From an uncultured Acidobacteriia bacterium (lineage in GTDB: Bacteria > Acidobacteriota > Terriglobia > Bryobacterales > Bryobacteraceae), in the NCBI GenBank assembly GCA_903900705.1, contig CAIUOG010000045.1, positions 17,209 to 81,208 on the forward strand: a stretch of 64,000 nucleotides of DNA, read 5' to 3'. Below are positions 44,143 to 51,868 of this stretch, piece after piece. The position numbers were made by a program, and so were the translations under genes. Position 1 is the first letter of the stretch. Each line of letters starts with the position of its first letter. Under the pieces are notes generated by a model. That model was not told where the DNA came from and ran no database searches. It saw only the letters and a program-made list of their open reading frames with translations.

Positions 44143-45665
44143 TCGGTGTTCCCCGCCGGGGCGAGCGTGACCAGGGGTACCGGTTGAGGGACGGCGGGTT
44201 CCGCGGCGAAGGAGAACGTGACGGGCCGGGGTTCATACCGGCGCCCTTCCCTGCGGGCGAGGCGGCGTTCGGGTTCCGCGGCCACCAACTGTTCGCGGGC
44301 CTGTTCGCGGTAGCCAATGGTGTTGTAGGAACAGAAAGGAATCTGTTTGCCGCCTGGCAAAAGGAATTCCTTGCAGCACTTCATGAGGTTCTTCTGATTG
44401 AAAGTCCAGGGGTCCATGAAGTCCTGGAGCATGATCATCATCATGTGCTGCGCGATGTCACCGACGGTGAGGCTCTCCGGGATGCCACAGGACTGGCAGG
44501 AGAACGCCAGTTGTTCGGCGGATTTCTGGGAGCCCGCCACGGAGGACGAGGACCAGAGACCTTCGAGCGCTCCCTTGACTTCCATGTTCCAGTCCGGCAT
44601 CACGCGATTGGCGATGTAGTCCAGGTAGTCATACACATTGACGATGCGCGGCAGAGGGGTCACGGTGTCTCCGTCGATGAAGGCATAGGTGACGGAGTTG
44701 CAGGTTGGGAAGCAACAGGGTACGGGGACGAAATCGCTTACCTTGAATTTCTCCGCTGTCTGCGTCTCGATCAGACGCAGAATATCGGGAATTGTCATGC
44801 GGTTCATCGGATCGTGTTTCGTGTGACGGCCGGCATGAAACGCGGGCTGAAAGTTAATTCCCCGGATCGCCGGATGCCTGATGGCGAACTCGATGATCCG
44901 ACCGATTTCATGTTCGTTCACACCGCGCTCAATGGCTGGAACGATGGTGACGGTAAGGCCGATCTGCGCGAGGCGATCGAGCGCGAGGAGCTTTTCCTCA
45001 AGGATGTCGGGTTCACCGCGCAGAACGCGATAGGTCTCGGATTCGAAGCCATCAAACTGGAAATAGATGGACGGACGGACTTCATTCAGCTGTTCGAGGA
45101 AGCGGTCGTCCTTCGCGATGCGTTTGCCGTTGGTGTTGACCATTACGGAGGAAATGCCGCGGGCTTTGGCGGCACGGACGAAATCGATGATTTGCGGGTG
45201 AATGGTGGGCTCGCCGCCGGAGAACTGTACGACTTCCGGATTCCCCTCGGTGCGCACATAGTCGTCCAGAATCTGCTCGACTTCCTCCAGGGTCAGGTTG
45301 AAGCCTGGACTGGCGTCGGAGAAGCAAAGAGGACAGGCCATGTTACAGGCACTGTTCACTTCGATAATACCGAGGCAGGCGTGCTGCTGGTGATCGGGAC
45401 AAAGGCCACAATCGTGGGGACAGCCATCGTGAATTTCGGCGTTGAAAGCGAGCGGAATGGTACCCGGTTTGTTGTAGCGCGCCTGGGTCATATAGGCTTC
45501 CGCATCGGCGTAGACGAGGCCTTCAAAAGGCCCGCATTGCGGACACCGCTTGCGCATGTAGACCTTGTTGTCGCGGAGCAGAATCTGCGCGTCGATAACC
45601 TTGCGGCACTCGGGGCAGATACTGCGCGTCAGTTCGTAGAAAACGTAATCGGCATCCTTCTTCAT
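44139..45665 (-). CDS. MJ0619/Tes-like radical SAM enzyme
   Basis: A 508-residue radical SAM protein. An N-terminal zinc-ribbon-like part (C17, C20, C41, C44 in ICPEC and RCPQC) is followed by a second Cys group (C82, C86, C89, C97) and by the radical SAM motif CNMACPLC (C107, C111, C114). Then come QFSGGEPTIHP, MVNTNGKRIA and YFQFDGFES. C-terminal cysteines lie in PVPCCFPTC, SCQSCG and KCCKEF. Order, length and motifs match the archaeal MJ0619 family, whose members methylate a pterin or join lipid tails (tetraether synthase). Related bacterial enzymes occur in acidobacteria. The C-terminal 40 residues are proline-rich. Its substrate is not known. Confidence 0.78.
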   Translation of the reverse strand: MKKDADYVFYELTRSICPECRKVIDAQILLRDNKVYMRKRCPQCGPFEGLVYADAEAYMTQARYNKPGTIPLAFNAEIHDGCPHDCGLCPDHQQHACLGIIEVNSACNMACPLCFSDASPGFNLTLEEVEQILDDYVRTEGNPEVVQFSGGEPTIHPQIIDFVRAAKARGISSVMVNTNGKRIAKDDRFLEQLNEVRPSIYFQFDGFESETYRVLRGEPDILEEKLLALDRLAQIGLTVTIVPAIERGVNEHEIGRIIEFAIRHPAIRGINFQPAFHAGRHTKHDPMNRMTIPDILRLIETQTAEKFKVSDFVPVPCCFPTCNSVTYAFIDGDTVTPLPRIVNVYDYLDYIANRVMPDWNMEVKGALEGLWSSSSVAGSQKSAEQLAFSCQSCGIPESLTVGDIAQHMMMIMLQDFMDPWTFNQKNLMKCCKEFLLPGGKQIPFCSYNTIGYREQAREQLVAAEPERRLARREGRRYEPRPVTFSFAAEPAVPQPVPLVTLAPAGNTE

Positions 45666-45674
45666 AACTCTCCT

Positions 45675-47126
45675 CTAACGCACGAGCTTCGATAAACCGC
45701 GAACGATGCTGCCCGAGACGCCGGACAGCAGGCGCTCCAGGGTCATGTCTCCGGCAAGCTGCCAGGTGGCCGAGGAGTAACCGGGGTAAGGGTGAATGAC
45801 TCCGGCAAGATCAGAAGTTTTCATTTTCATTTTGATGGCGAGAGCAAGTTCGCAGATTGCCTCGCCCGCACGGGAATGGACGATGGTGGCGCCCAGGATT
45901 CGACCGTTGGGGGCGGCGACGATCTTCACGAAGCCGTCCTCCGCCGCGTCACAGATGGCCCTGTCCGTCCGGCTCATATCCTGACGGCCCACCTGAATGC
46001 GGTCGCCGAACCGCGCGCGCGCGGTTTGTTCGGACAGCCCGACGTGGGCCACCTCGGGGTCGGTGAACGTGGCGGAAGGCAGCGGGGAGAGTCCGTCGGA
46101 AGAACCCGGAAGAAGAGCATTTCTGGCCGCCTGAAAGGCCTGCCAGCCCGCGAGGTGAGTGAACTGGGGACCGCCGGTGACGTCGCCCGCCGCATAGATG
46201 TGTTTCACGTTCGTCCGGAAGCGGCTGTCAACCGGGATGCCTCTTTCGGAAAACTTCACGCCGGCTTTGCCGGGATCGAGCGCGTCCACCACGGGCGCGC
46301 GTCCGGAGCCGATGAAAAGCATTTCGCCGCGCGCTTCTCCGGAATCGGAGACCGCCACAACGGCGCCGGACTCTTTTCGCACCGCGCGCACGCAACCGCG
46401 AATCCAGTGAATGCCTTCGCGTTCGAAGACGCGGGCCATGGTTTCGGAAACCTCGGGCTCGTCTTTGGGAAGCAACTGAGCCGCCACGATGGTGACCTGA
46501 ACGCCGAAGCGCCGGTAGGCCTGGGCGATTTCCATGCCGATGGGGCCGCCGCCGACCACGATCATGGAAGCGGGAAGCCGGTCGTTATCGAAAATGCTCT
46601 GGTAGGTATGAAAGGGGATTTCGGCCAGACCGGCAATGGCGGGGATGCGCGGGCGCGCGCCGGTGGCGAGGAGGAAAGTTTTGGCCCGCAGCACGGTGTG
46701 GCCAACCTGAATTGTTCGGGCATCGAGGAAGCGAGCCTCGCCTTCGATGATTTCGACGCCCTGGCTGCGCAGTTCCTCCGGGCTTTCGAAATGGTAGACG
46801 CGAGTGATGGCCTCCCGCAGCGAAGCCCGGACCTTCGACAGATCGACTACCGACAGATCAACTACCGACAGATCGACTACCGACAGATCGACCCCGGGGG
46901 GCCCGACCACGATACCGAAGCGGGCAGCGGTGCGTACTTCGTGCGCGGCTTTGGCCGCCCGGAGGAGCGCCTTGCTGGGCACACAACCGTGCCAGGTGCA
47001 GTCGCCGCCGATCCGGTCTTTTTCGACGAGAGCAACGCGCGCGCCAAGCCGGGCGGCGAAGCCGGCTGCGGTGAGACCTCCAGAACCGGCGCCGATGATG
47101 ACGAGGTCGAAATCACTGGCCCGCAT
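45675..47126 (-). CDS. FAD-dependent disulfide oxidoreductase (mercuric reductase-like)
   Basis: A 483-residue class I pyridine-nucleotide-disulfide oxidoreductase. FAD site FDLVIIGAGSGGLTAAGFAA, redox pair C43-C48 in GGDCTWHGCVPSKALL, NAD(P) site MIVVGGGPIGMEIAQAYRRF, second FAD segment HIYAAGDVTGGPQFTHLAG, and the dimer-interface His in HPYPGYSSA. It belongs with the mercuric-reductase/lipoamide-dehydrogenase-like group but lacks the HMA domain and the C-terminal Cys pair of MerA. It has four tandem copies of VVDLS or similar near residues 79-97, coded by a 15-bp repeat. It overlaps the MFS gene by 14 bases and ends nine bases before the radical SAM gene. Confidence 0.85.
   Translation of the reverse strand: MRASDFDLVIIGAGSGGLTAAGFAARLGARVALVEKDRIGGDCTWHGCVPSKALLRAAKAAHEVRTAARFGIVVGPPGVDLSVVDLSVVDLSVVDLSKVRASLREAITRVYHFESPEELRSQGVEIIEGEARFLDARTIQVGHTVLRAKTFLLATGARPRIPAIAGLAEIPFHTYQSIFDNDRLPASMIVVGGGPIGMEIAQAYRRFGVQVTIVAAQLLPKDEPEVSETMARVFEREGIHWIRGCVRAVRKESGAVVAVSDSGEARGEMLFIGSGRAPVVDALDPGKAGVKFSERGIPVDSRFRTNVKHIYAAGDVTGGPQFTHLAGWQAFQAARNALLPGSSDGLSPLPSATFTDPEVAHVGLSEQTARARFGDRIQVGRQDMSRTDRAICDAAEDGFVKIVAAPNGRILGATIVHSRAGEAICELALAIKMKMKTSDLAGVIHPYPGYSSATWQLAGDMTLERLLSGVSGSIVRGLSKLVR
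46836..46895. repeat. Four tandem 15-bp repeats inside the oxidoreductase gene
   Basis: CGACAGATCGACTAC occurs four times in a row, at 46836, 46851, 46866 and 46881; the second has one change and the last ends CCCC. It codes repeated VDLSV on the minus strand. The unit is a multiple of three, so copy change would lengthen or shorten a loop without a frameshift. Confidence 0.9.
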
Positions 47127-48339
47127 TCGTTCCGGTACCTTCCGCAGGATGAAGGAAGCTCAACGAGACCAGTGCGAGCATTGCCATAGCCAGAGTACCT
47201 CCGATGAGCCCGTCGACCGAGTACCGGGCACCGAGGATGCCCGCCAGTAGAGAGCCGGCGATTGCGCCCACGCTTAACAGGAGGGAATAGATTCCCATGG
47301 CGGCTCCGCGGCCCGACCGCGGCCCGACCGCCGAGGCCAGCAGAGATAGCGCCGCCGGAGTAAAACCACTCTCGACCATGATGCAGATCGCGGTGAGTGA
47401 GACGAGAAGCCAGCGAGCGCGTTCGCCCAGGCCGCCAGAGTGGTTGATGAGGAACAAGCCCGCGCACACGACCGGCATCGCCAGCAGGGCGACGCGCAGG
47501 CCGGAGACAACGCGGACGCGGGGCAGAACCCGGCCCCATACCGTGACGCCGGCGGCGAAGACGAAGGAATACCCCAGCAGCAGCCATCCCACGCGTTCGG
47601 GCTGGTCTTTGAAGATGCCCGCGAGGTACTGGCCACCGCCGGAATCCCGGATCAGAAGGAAGGTCAGGGTGGGGCCCAGCCAGAGACCGACGATGGAATT
47701 CACACAGAGCCAGGCGGGCGCCAAACGACGGAGGGAGAGCTCGCGGAGTGCGCGGCGGAGTCCGGCGAAGGCGTCGCCCGAAGGGTGGCCGCCACCCCGG
47801 ATACCGGAGTAAAAAAGCGCCGCGCAGAGAAGATAGACACAGGCCACGGCAGCGAAGGCTCGCGTCTGGAATCCACGCCACAGCCATGCAGCGAGGAAAC
47901 CACCGAGGCCGAGCCCCGCCAGCAGGGAAAGTTCAAAATAGCTCATTGCGCGGGCGCGGAGCGAAGGATTGGAAGAAGTGACGTCAGTAATATGCGCGAG
48001 CAGCGGCGGCGTGGCGGCGGCTGCGCCCAGGCCCTCGATGGTCCTGCTCAGGAAGAACATGCCGGACGACGAGGATGCGCCGAACAACTGCGTAGCGACG
48101 GCGCCGAGCAGAGCGCCCGCCGAAACGAGGAAGCGAGGGGCCACAGCGTCGGCCAAAATGCCCATGGGAACGGCGAAGAGGAGTTCAGAGGCGAAGGAGA
48201 CCGCTCCCAGCCTGCCAGCCAGAGCAGCCCCGACCGTTCCGCCACGATTCCCCAGATCAGCCAGATAAAGACCCGCGAGAACGCCGCCGGCGCTGCCGGA
48301 GATTCGCAGAAAAGCGTTCCCCAGCAGCGCCAGCGGCAA
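47113..48339 (-). CDS. MFS transporter
   Basis: A 408-residue inner-membrane protein with about twelve membrane segments of the major facilitator type. Loop 2-3 has the GILADAVAPRFLVSAGAL version of motif A, and RTIEGLGAAAATPPLLAHI resembles motif C-like regions of efflux carriers. The substrate is unknown; as first gene of the unit it may import the substrate or export the product of the enzymes coded behind it. The start is TTG 48339; the frame is open a little further upstream and the exact start is unsure. It begins 15 bases after the PEP-CTERM gene, on the same strand. Confidence 0.82.
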   Translation of the reverse strand: MPLALLGNAFLRISGSAGGVLAGLYLADLGNRGGTVGAALAGRLGAVSFASELLFAVPMGILADAVAPRFLVSAGALLGAVATQLFGASSSSGMFFLSRTIEGLGAAAATPPLLAHITDVTSSNPSLRARAMSYFELSLLAGLGLGGFLAAWLWRGFQTRAFAAVACVYLLCAALFYSGIRGGGHPSGDAFAGLRRALRELSLRRLAPAWLCVNSIVGLWLGPTLTFLLIRDSGGGQYLAGIFKDQPERVGWLLLGYSFVFAAGVTVWGRVLPRVRVVSGLRVALLAMPVVCAGLFLINHSGGLGERARWLLVSLTAICIMVESGFTPAALSLLASAVGPRSGRGAAMGIYSLLLSVGAIAGSLLAGILGARYSVDGLIGGTLAMAMLALVSLSFLHPAEGTGTNAGQ

Positions 48340-48353
48340 ACGCGAGACAGTAC

Positions 48354-49334
48354 TCAGGCGGCGCGCCCGCGCCGACGGGCGGCAAGGCCCAGGAGACCGA
48401 GAGCCGAGCCGAAGAGAACGACCGAAGCGGGTTCGGGAGAAGCGGTGATTTCAATGGTGGCGATGGGGTTACCAGGATTGGTAAAAGCATCGTTAATGGC
48501 GGTGAAAGTGTTGGTGGTGCCGCCAAAACCGTTGCTTCCGTTGACGATGGAGCTACCAAACGGAGTCACATCCGGCTCGACCATGCCGGAAACGCCAGTG
48601 TGAGTTCCCTGACCGGCGGATCCCTGGCACAAGAAGGCAACGCCGTCGCTGCTTCCGGCGCCATTGGGGCAGCCGAGGTTCTGTTCCGTGCCCGCGTCCA
48701 TCAGTCCACCACCCTGCGCGGCGGTGTAGGTGAAGGTACCGAGCGCGTCGGTGACGATTGTCATGTTGGAATAAACGGTGATGGTGATGTCGTTATTCGC
48801 GCCGGTTCCGAGGAAGTTCCCTCCGGCGTCATAAAGCTGCACGGGAGCGCTGGTCGGCGAGCCGAAAAACGTGTCGTTGCTGGGAATCGCCATGATCAGA
48901 TAGCTGAGGTATTGGCTGTTGGCGTCGCCGGGCGTGGTATTCAGAGTGCCGGAAATGGTGGCGCCGGGCCTGGTGGGATTGCCGATTGAGACCTGCGATG
49001 TTCCGTTCGCGTACCCGTTGAAGGACTGGTACAGACAGTCAGAGCCCGTTTGACCAGGCGCAGCCGCACTGCAGGCGTTGGAAGGCGGGAGCTGGTTCGC
49101 CGGATCGCCGGTGACGCCGTCTTCCGCCTCATGCTGGATTGCGGCGGAAGCCGCGGAGCCGACAGTGAATGTAGTGAAGTTGCCATCCGAAACGCCAACC
49201 CAGGGACGCATGATCCACATGCCGTTCGCCGGGGCGTCATTGGTAACAGAGAAGGTTACGGTGCCGGCCTGGAGAGCGCCTACCACCGCCAGACCCGCGG
49301 TGACTAACAATGAAAATCTAATTCCTGTTTGCAA
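48354..49334 (-). CDS. Spondin-domain PEP-CTERM protein
   Basis: A 326-residue exported protein. The signal peptide is followed by TVTFSVTNDAPANGMWIMRP, then FTVGSAASAAIQHEAEDG, the pattern of spondin-type domains. The C-terminus SPEPASVVLFGSALGLLGLA plus ARRRGRAA is a PEP-CTERM sorting signal (PEP, hydrophobic stretch, Arg cluster) recognised by an exosortase system not in this window. The start is TTG 49334, chosen for an AGGAGG nine bases upstream. These proteins usually end up in the extracellular matrix. Confidence 0.82.
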   Translation of the reverse strand: MQTGIRFSLLVTAGLAVVGALQAGTVTFSVTNDAPANGMWIMRPWVGVSDGNFTTFTVGSAASAAIQHEAEDGVTGDPANQLPPSNACSAAAPGQTGSDCLYQSFNGYANGTSQVSIGNPTRPGATISGTLNTTPGDANSQYLSYLIMAIPSNDTFFGSPTSAPVQLYDAGGNFLGTGANNDITITVYSNMTIVTDALGTFTYTAAQGGGLMDAGTEQNLGCPNGAGSSDGVAFLCQGSAGQGTHTGVSGMVEPDVTPFGSSIVNGSNGFGGTTNTFTAINDAFTNPGNPIATIEITASPEPASVVLFGSALGLLGLAARRRGRAA

Positions 49335-49366
49335 TTTGAGATTCCTCCTGTTTGGGCCGAGGTATT

Positions 49367-49384
49367 CCGGCGGCGTACCGCCGG
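49367..49384. promoter_or_regulatory. GC-rich hairpin in the leader of the PEP-CTERM gene
   Basis: CCGGCGG (49367-49373) pairs with CCGCCGG (49378-49384) over a CGTA loop, about 20 bases before the AGGAGG ribosome site. It may stabilise the mRNA or act as an operator. I see no sigma-54 promoter (TGGCAC-N5-TTGC), which often precedes such genes. Confidence 0.35.
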
Positions 49385-49457
49385 TACTACACAAGAGCCG
49401 CTGTAGAGTGAGTGAGAGTGGGGCCAGAATCCTTACACTTATTTTTTTGAGGGGGGC

Positions 49458-49694
49458 TCAATCGTTGCGAGGCGTCTGGCGGAGCGCCTGAATCACCCGG
49501 TCTTCGAGCCCTGGGTTCGGGGGAAATTGGCGATCCGCAAGTCGGATGGCTTCGCCGAGGAGTGCCATTTGCCGGCGGAAGCGCCTGCAGTGGCGGCACA
49601 TCGCCAGATGAAGCCAAATTGTGATCTTTGCTACGCCTTTTCGTGGCGCCGGACTACTGGCAAGCTGTTGAGCGATATTGCGACAGTTAAACAT
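49458..49694 (-). CDS. Anti-sigma-factor-like zinc protein
   Basis: A 78-residue protein with HLAMCRHCRRF, the H-x3-C-x2-C pattern of zinc-binding anti-sigma domains, plus an N-terminal Cys (MFNC). It lacks a membrane segment. Its ATG overlaps the stop of the ECF sigma gene (TGATG), so it probably holds that sigma factor inactive in the cytoplasm. Confidence 0.72.
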   Translation of the reverse strand: MFNCRNIAQQLASSPAPRKGVAKITIWLHLAMCRHCRRFRRQMALLGEAIRLADRQFPPNPGLEDRVIQALRQTPRND

Positions 49695-50281
49695 CAATCG
49701 TTCTTCCAGCCGCGGGCTTCCAGACATTCGCGCAGGCGATTGCGGGCCCGGAACAGCAGGACGCCGAGATTACTCGAGCCGATTTCGAGCGCGCCACAAA
49801 TCTCAGACGAATTCATACCAGCCAGTTCGCGAAACAGAAAGGCGGCTCTTTGCTGATCCGGCAGCTTTTTCAGGCAAACGGAAATGGCTCTCCCCAGCTC
49901 TTTGGATGCAACCCAAACCTGTAAGTCTTCCGGAGGATTTCTCCATTTGCCGGATCGGTCGAAGCGACTTTCCATGACTTCGTCGATCAGGTCGCATTGC
50001 AGGTCGCGAGCCAGTTCGCGACGACGTTCGCGTGCTTTTCTGTACAGAATGCCGGTGAGCCATGTTCCCGCGGAGGCTCGTCCTTCAAACCGGTCGAGCG
50101 TTTCCAGAAAGACGCGAAAGGTTTCCTGGGTGAGATCTTCCGCCTCGGACTCATCGAATCCGAGGGCCCGAGCCGCGCGGTAGAGGGGCTGCGACTGGTT
50201 TCGGACGACAGTGTCAATGGCCTGCGGATCCCGCGCCCGGAGAAGTTCGAGCAGACCGGCGGTCATTTTGGATTGTGGCAT
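49694..50281 (-). CDS. ECF-type RNA polymerase sigma factor
   Basis: A 195-residue sigma-70 factor. Region 2 is seen in ALGFDESEAEDLTQETFRVF and the -10-recognition segment RFEGRASAGTWLTGILYRKA; region 4 is LPDQQRAAFLFRELAGMNSS with EICGALEIGSSNLGVLLFRA as the helix-turn-helix. ATG 50281 or 50266 can serve as start. The overlapping anti-sigma gene behind it is the normal pairing. The target genes cannot be told; the PEP-CTERM gene downstream is a candidate. Confidence 0.87.
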   Translation of the reverse strand: MPQSKMTAGLLELLRARDPQAIDTVVRNQSQPLYRAARALGFDESEAEDLTQETFRVFLETLDRFEGRASAGTWLTGILYRKARERRRELARDLQCDLIDEVMESRFDRSGKWRNPPEDLQVWVASKELGRAISVCLKKLPDQQRAAFLFRELAGMNSSEICGALEIGSSNLGVLLFRARNRLRECLEARGWKND

Positions 50282-50344
50282 TTTCGATACTTCAGCGCGT
50301 TCCGTACTTTTGTTTCCGGCCCGGCTCACAATTCAGGCCGCGGT

Positions 50345-50575
50345 TCAGATCACATGAGCGTCCAGAAATCGGTGTAGCCGGTCGCTGTAACCGACAGGAA
50401 CCTCGAAGATTCGTTCATCGCCCACGATCCGCAGCAGTTTGCCGGTGGAATCCAGCAGAACCGAACAGCTCACACAGTTGCGCAGGTGGGCTTCGATCTC
50501 GCGCCGGAGAGCCGGGGAAACATCATTATCCTGGTAATCCGACAACGAGGCAACTACCTTCCGACAGGAGACCAT
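50345..50575 (-). CDS. Second anti-sigma-like zinc protein
   Basis: A 76-residue protein with MVSC at the start and EAHLRNCVSCSVLL, the zinc-binding anti-sigma pattern again. The sigma gene in front of it is broken (listed separately) and overlaps its start by 22 bases. It may now lack its partner or serve the intact sigma factor downstream. Confidence 0.65.
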   Translation of the reverse strand: MVSCRKVVASLSDYQDNDVSPALRREIEAHLRNCVSCSVLLDSTGKLLRIVGDERIFEVPVGYSDRLHRFLDAHVI

Positions 50576-50883
50576 GGGTTCATACCTTTCAATAGCCGAA
50601 GCCGGTCTTTCCAAGTGTGGCGGAAAGCGGGGGCAAGTTTTTCCTGAATCATGAGGCGGGCCCGCTGCAGGCGCGTCCTGGCGGAACCGGTCGAGATTCC
50701 GAGTAGGGAAGCCAGTTCAATAGAGTCGGAGGGCAGTTTCCGCCAGTCCTGGAACTGGCGGGACTTAAAGCCCGGACGGTCGTCGCCGTCGTCAATCTAC
50801 TGGTAACGATGACGTTTCTCACGCCGCCAACGCAAGTGCGCCTCGTTCAGAACGATCCGCATCAGCCAGGATTTTCCGAAGCG
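50554..50883 (-). pseudogene. Decayed ECF sigma factor gene
   Basis: The minus strand reads RFGKSWLMRIVLNEAHLRWRR (in two parts, RFGKSWLMRIVLNEAH and LRWRR), which is the end of sigma region 2, then meets a stop. A second frame gives FKSRQFQDWRKLPSDSIELA followed by LLGISTGSARTRLQRARL, region 4 with part of it lost. A TAA lies just before the first piece. Deletions and frame changes leave no complete protein. Confidence 0.7.
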
Positions 50884-50905
50884 TTAGCCGGTACTGCAAC
50901 GCCTT

Positions 50906-51868
50906 CTACCGTTTTGCTTCGCCTGATTTCCCCTGGTTCAATGTGAGGCGGGAGCGGTAGGCGAGGCCTTCGCCGGGGGTGTCGACGCGGATCTGCAGGG
51001 CCGGGGAAAGCTTTTGGGGAAGGCCGACGGTGAGGGTGTATTCGGACGTGATGGCGGCGAGGCCGTCGCGGATTGCGCCGGGGATTTCGGAGGTGGAGGC
51101 GCAGAAGTCGGACCAGCCGCCGGTTAGTTCGGCGAGGCGCTTGAGGCCGGTCTGGTAGGCCGCGCCGAGGGTGGAGGTGCTGTAGCGGAGGTGTGCGATG
51201 TAGAGGGGCGTTTCGCGGACGGCGATTTCGCTTTCGAGTTTATTGATCTTTTCGTCGATGAGAGCGGAGGGGAAGCGGCGGCTGAGGTCGTGGGAGTCGC
51301 TGGAGTTGATGACGGGGTTGGAGAAGTCTTCGCGGTAGTTGGAGACGGAACTGTCTGTGACGTAGAAGGTAGCGACGCGAACGTTGGAGGCGCGGGAGAT
51401 GCTGTCGGCGAGGGTTTCGATTTCGACCAGGGAGTCGAGCAGGCCCGCTTTGCCGGTGACAGGACTGGACTGGATGGCGTCGCTGATGCGGGCGCGGTCC
51501 GTGGTGGGGTCGACGAGGACCGAGGGGCCGTCCTGCGCGCGGATGAGGGCGACGAGCGTAGAGACGGGCAGTTGGGTGAGTTCGGCGGCGAGTGCGTCTT
51601 TGGCGGCCTGAGCATTAGTGAGGTCCCCGGCGAGGTCGAGGACGACGAGAATCATCTGAGCATCGAGCGGGGATTTTTCGGAGACGACGGGCGCGGGTTT
51701 GCCGTTAACGCGGACGGCGAACTCGGTGGGCCGGAGGATGTGTTCGGGTTCGGCCTGGGGGCGCACGGAGACGCGGATGGTGCGGACCGGCGCGGGGCGC
51801 GCGCGGGTGGGGAGCGGTTCGGGGAGCGCGAGAGTGGCGGTGAGAAGCAGCAGGATCAGGATACGCAT
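50906..51868 (-). CDS. Secreted VWA-type protein
   Basis: A 320-residue exported protein with signal peptide RILILLLLTATLALPEPLP. It has a VWA-like fold (MILVVLDLAGDLTNAQAAKD at the metal-site strand, VATFYVTDSSVSNYREDF later), but the DxSxS motif appears only as DLAGD, so metal binding is doubtful. Such VWA-related proteins are frequent in acidobacteria. Its ATG overlaps the stop of the receptor gene before it (TGATG), so the two are made together. Confidence 0.7.
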   Translation of the reverse strand: MRILILLLLTATLALPEPLPTRARPAPVRTIRVSVRPQAEPEHILRPTEFAVRVNGKPAPVVSEKSPLDAQMILVVLDLAGDLTNAQAAKDALAAELTQLPVSTLVALIRAQDGPSVLVDPTTDRARISDAIQSSPVTGKAGLLDSLVEIETLADSISRASNVRVATFYVTDSSVSNYREDFSNPVINSSDSHDLSRRFPSALIDEKINKLESEIAVRETPLYIAHLRYSTSTLGAAYQTGLKRLAELTGGWSDFCASTSEIPGAIRDGLAAITSEYTLTVGLPQKLSPALQIRVDTPGEGLAYRSRLTLNQGKSGEAKR

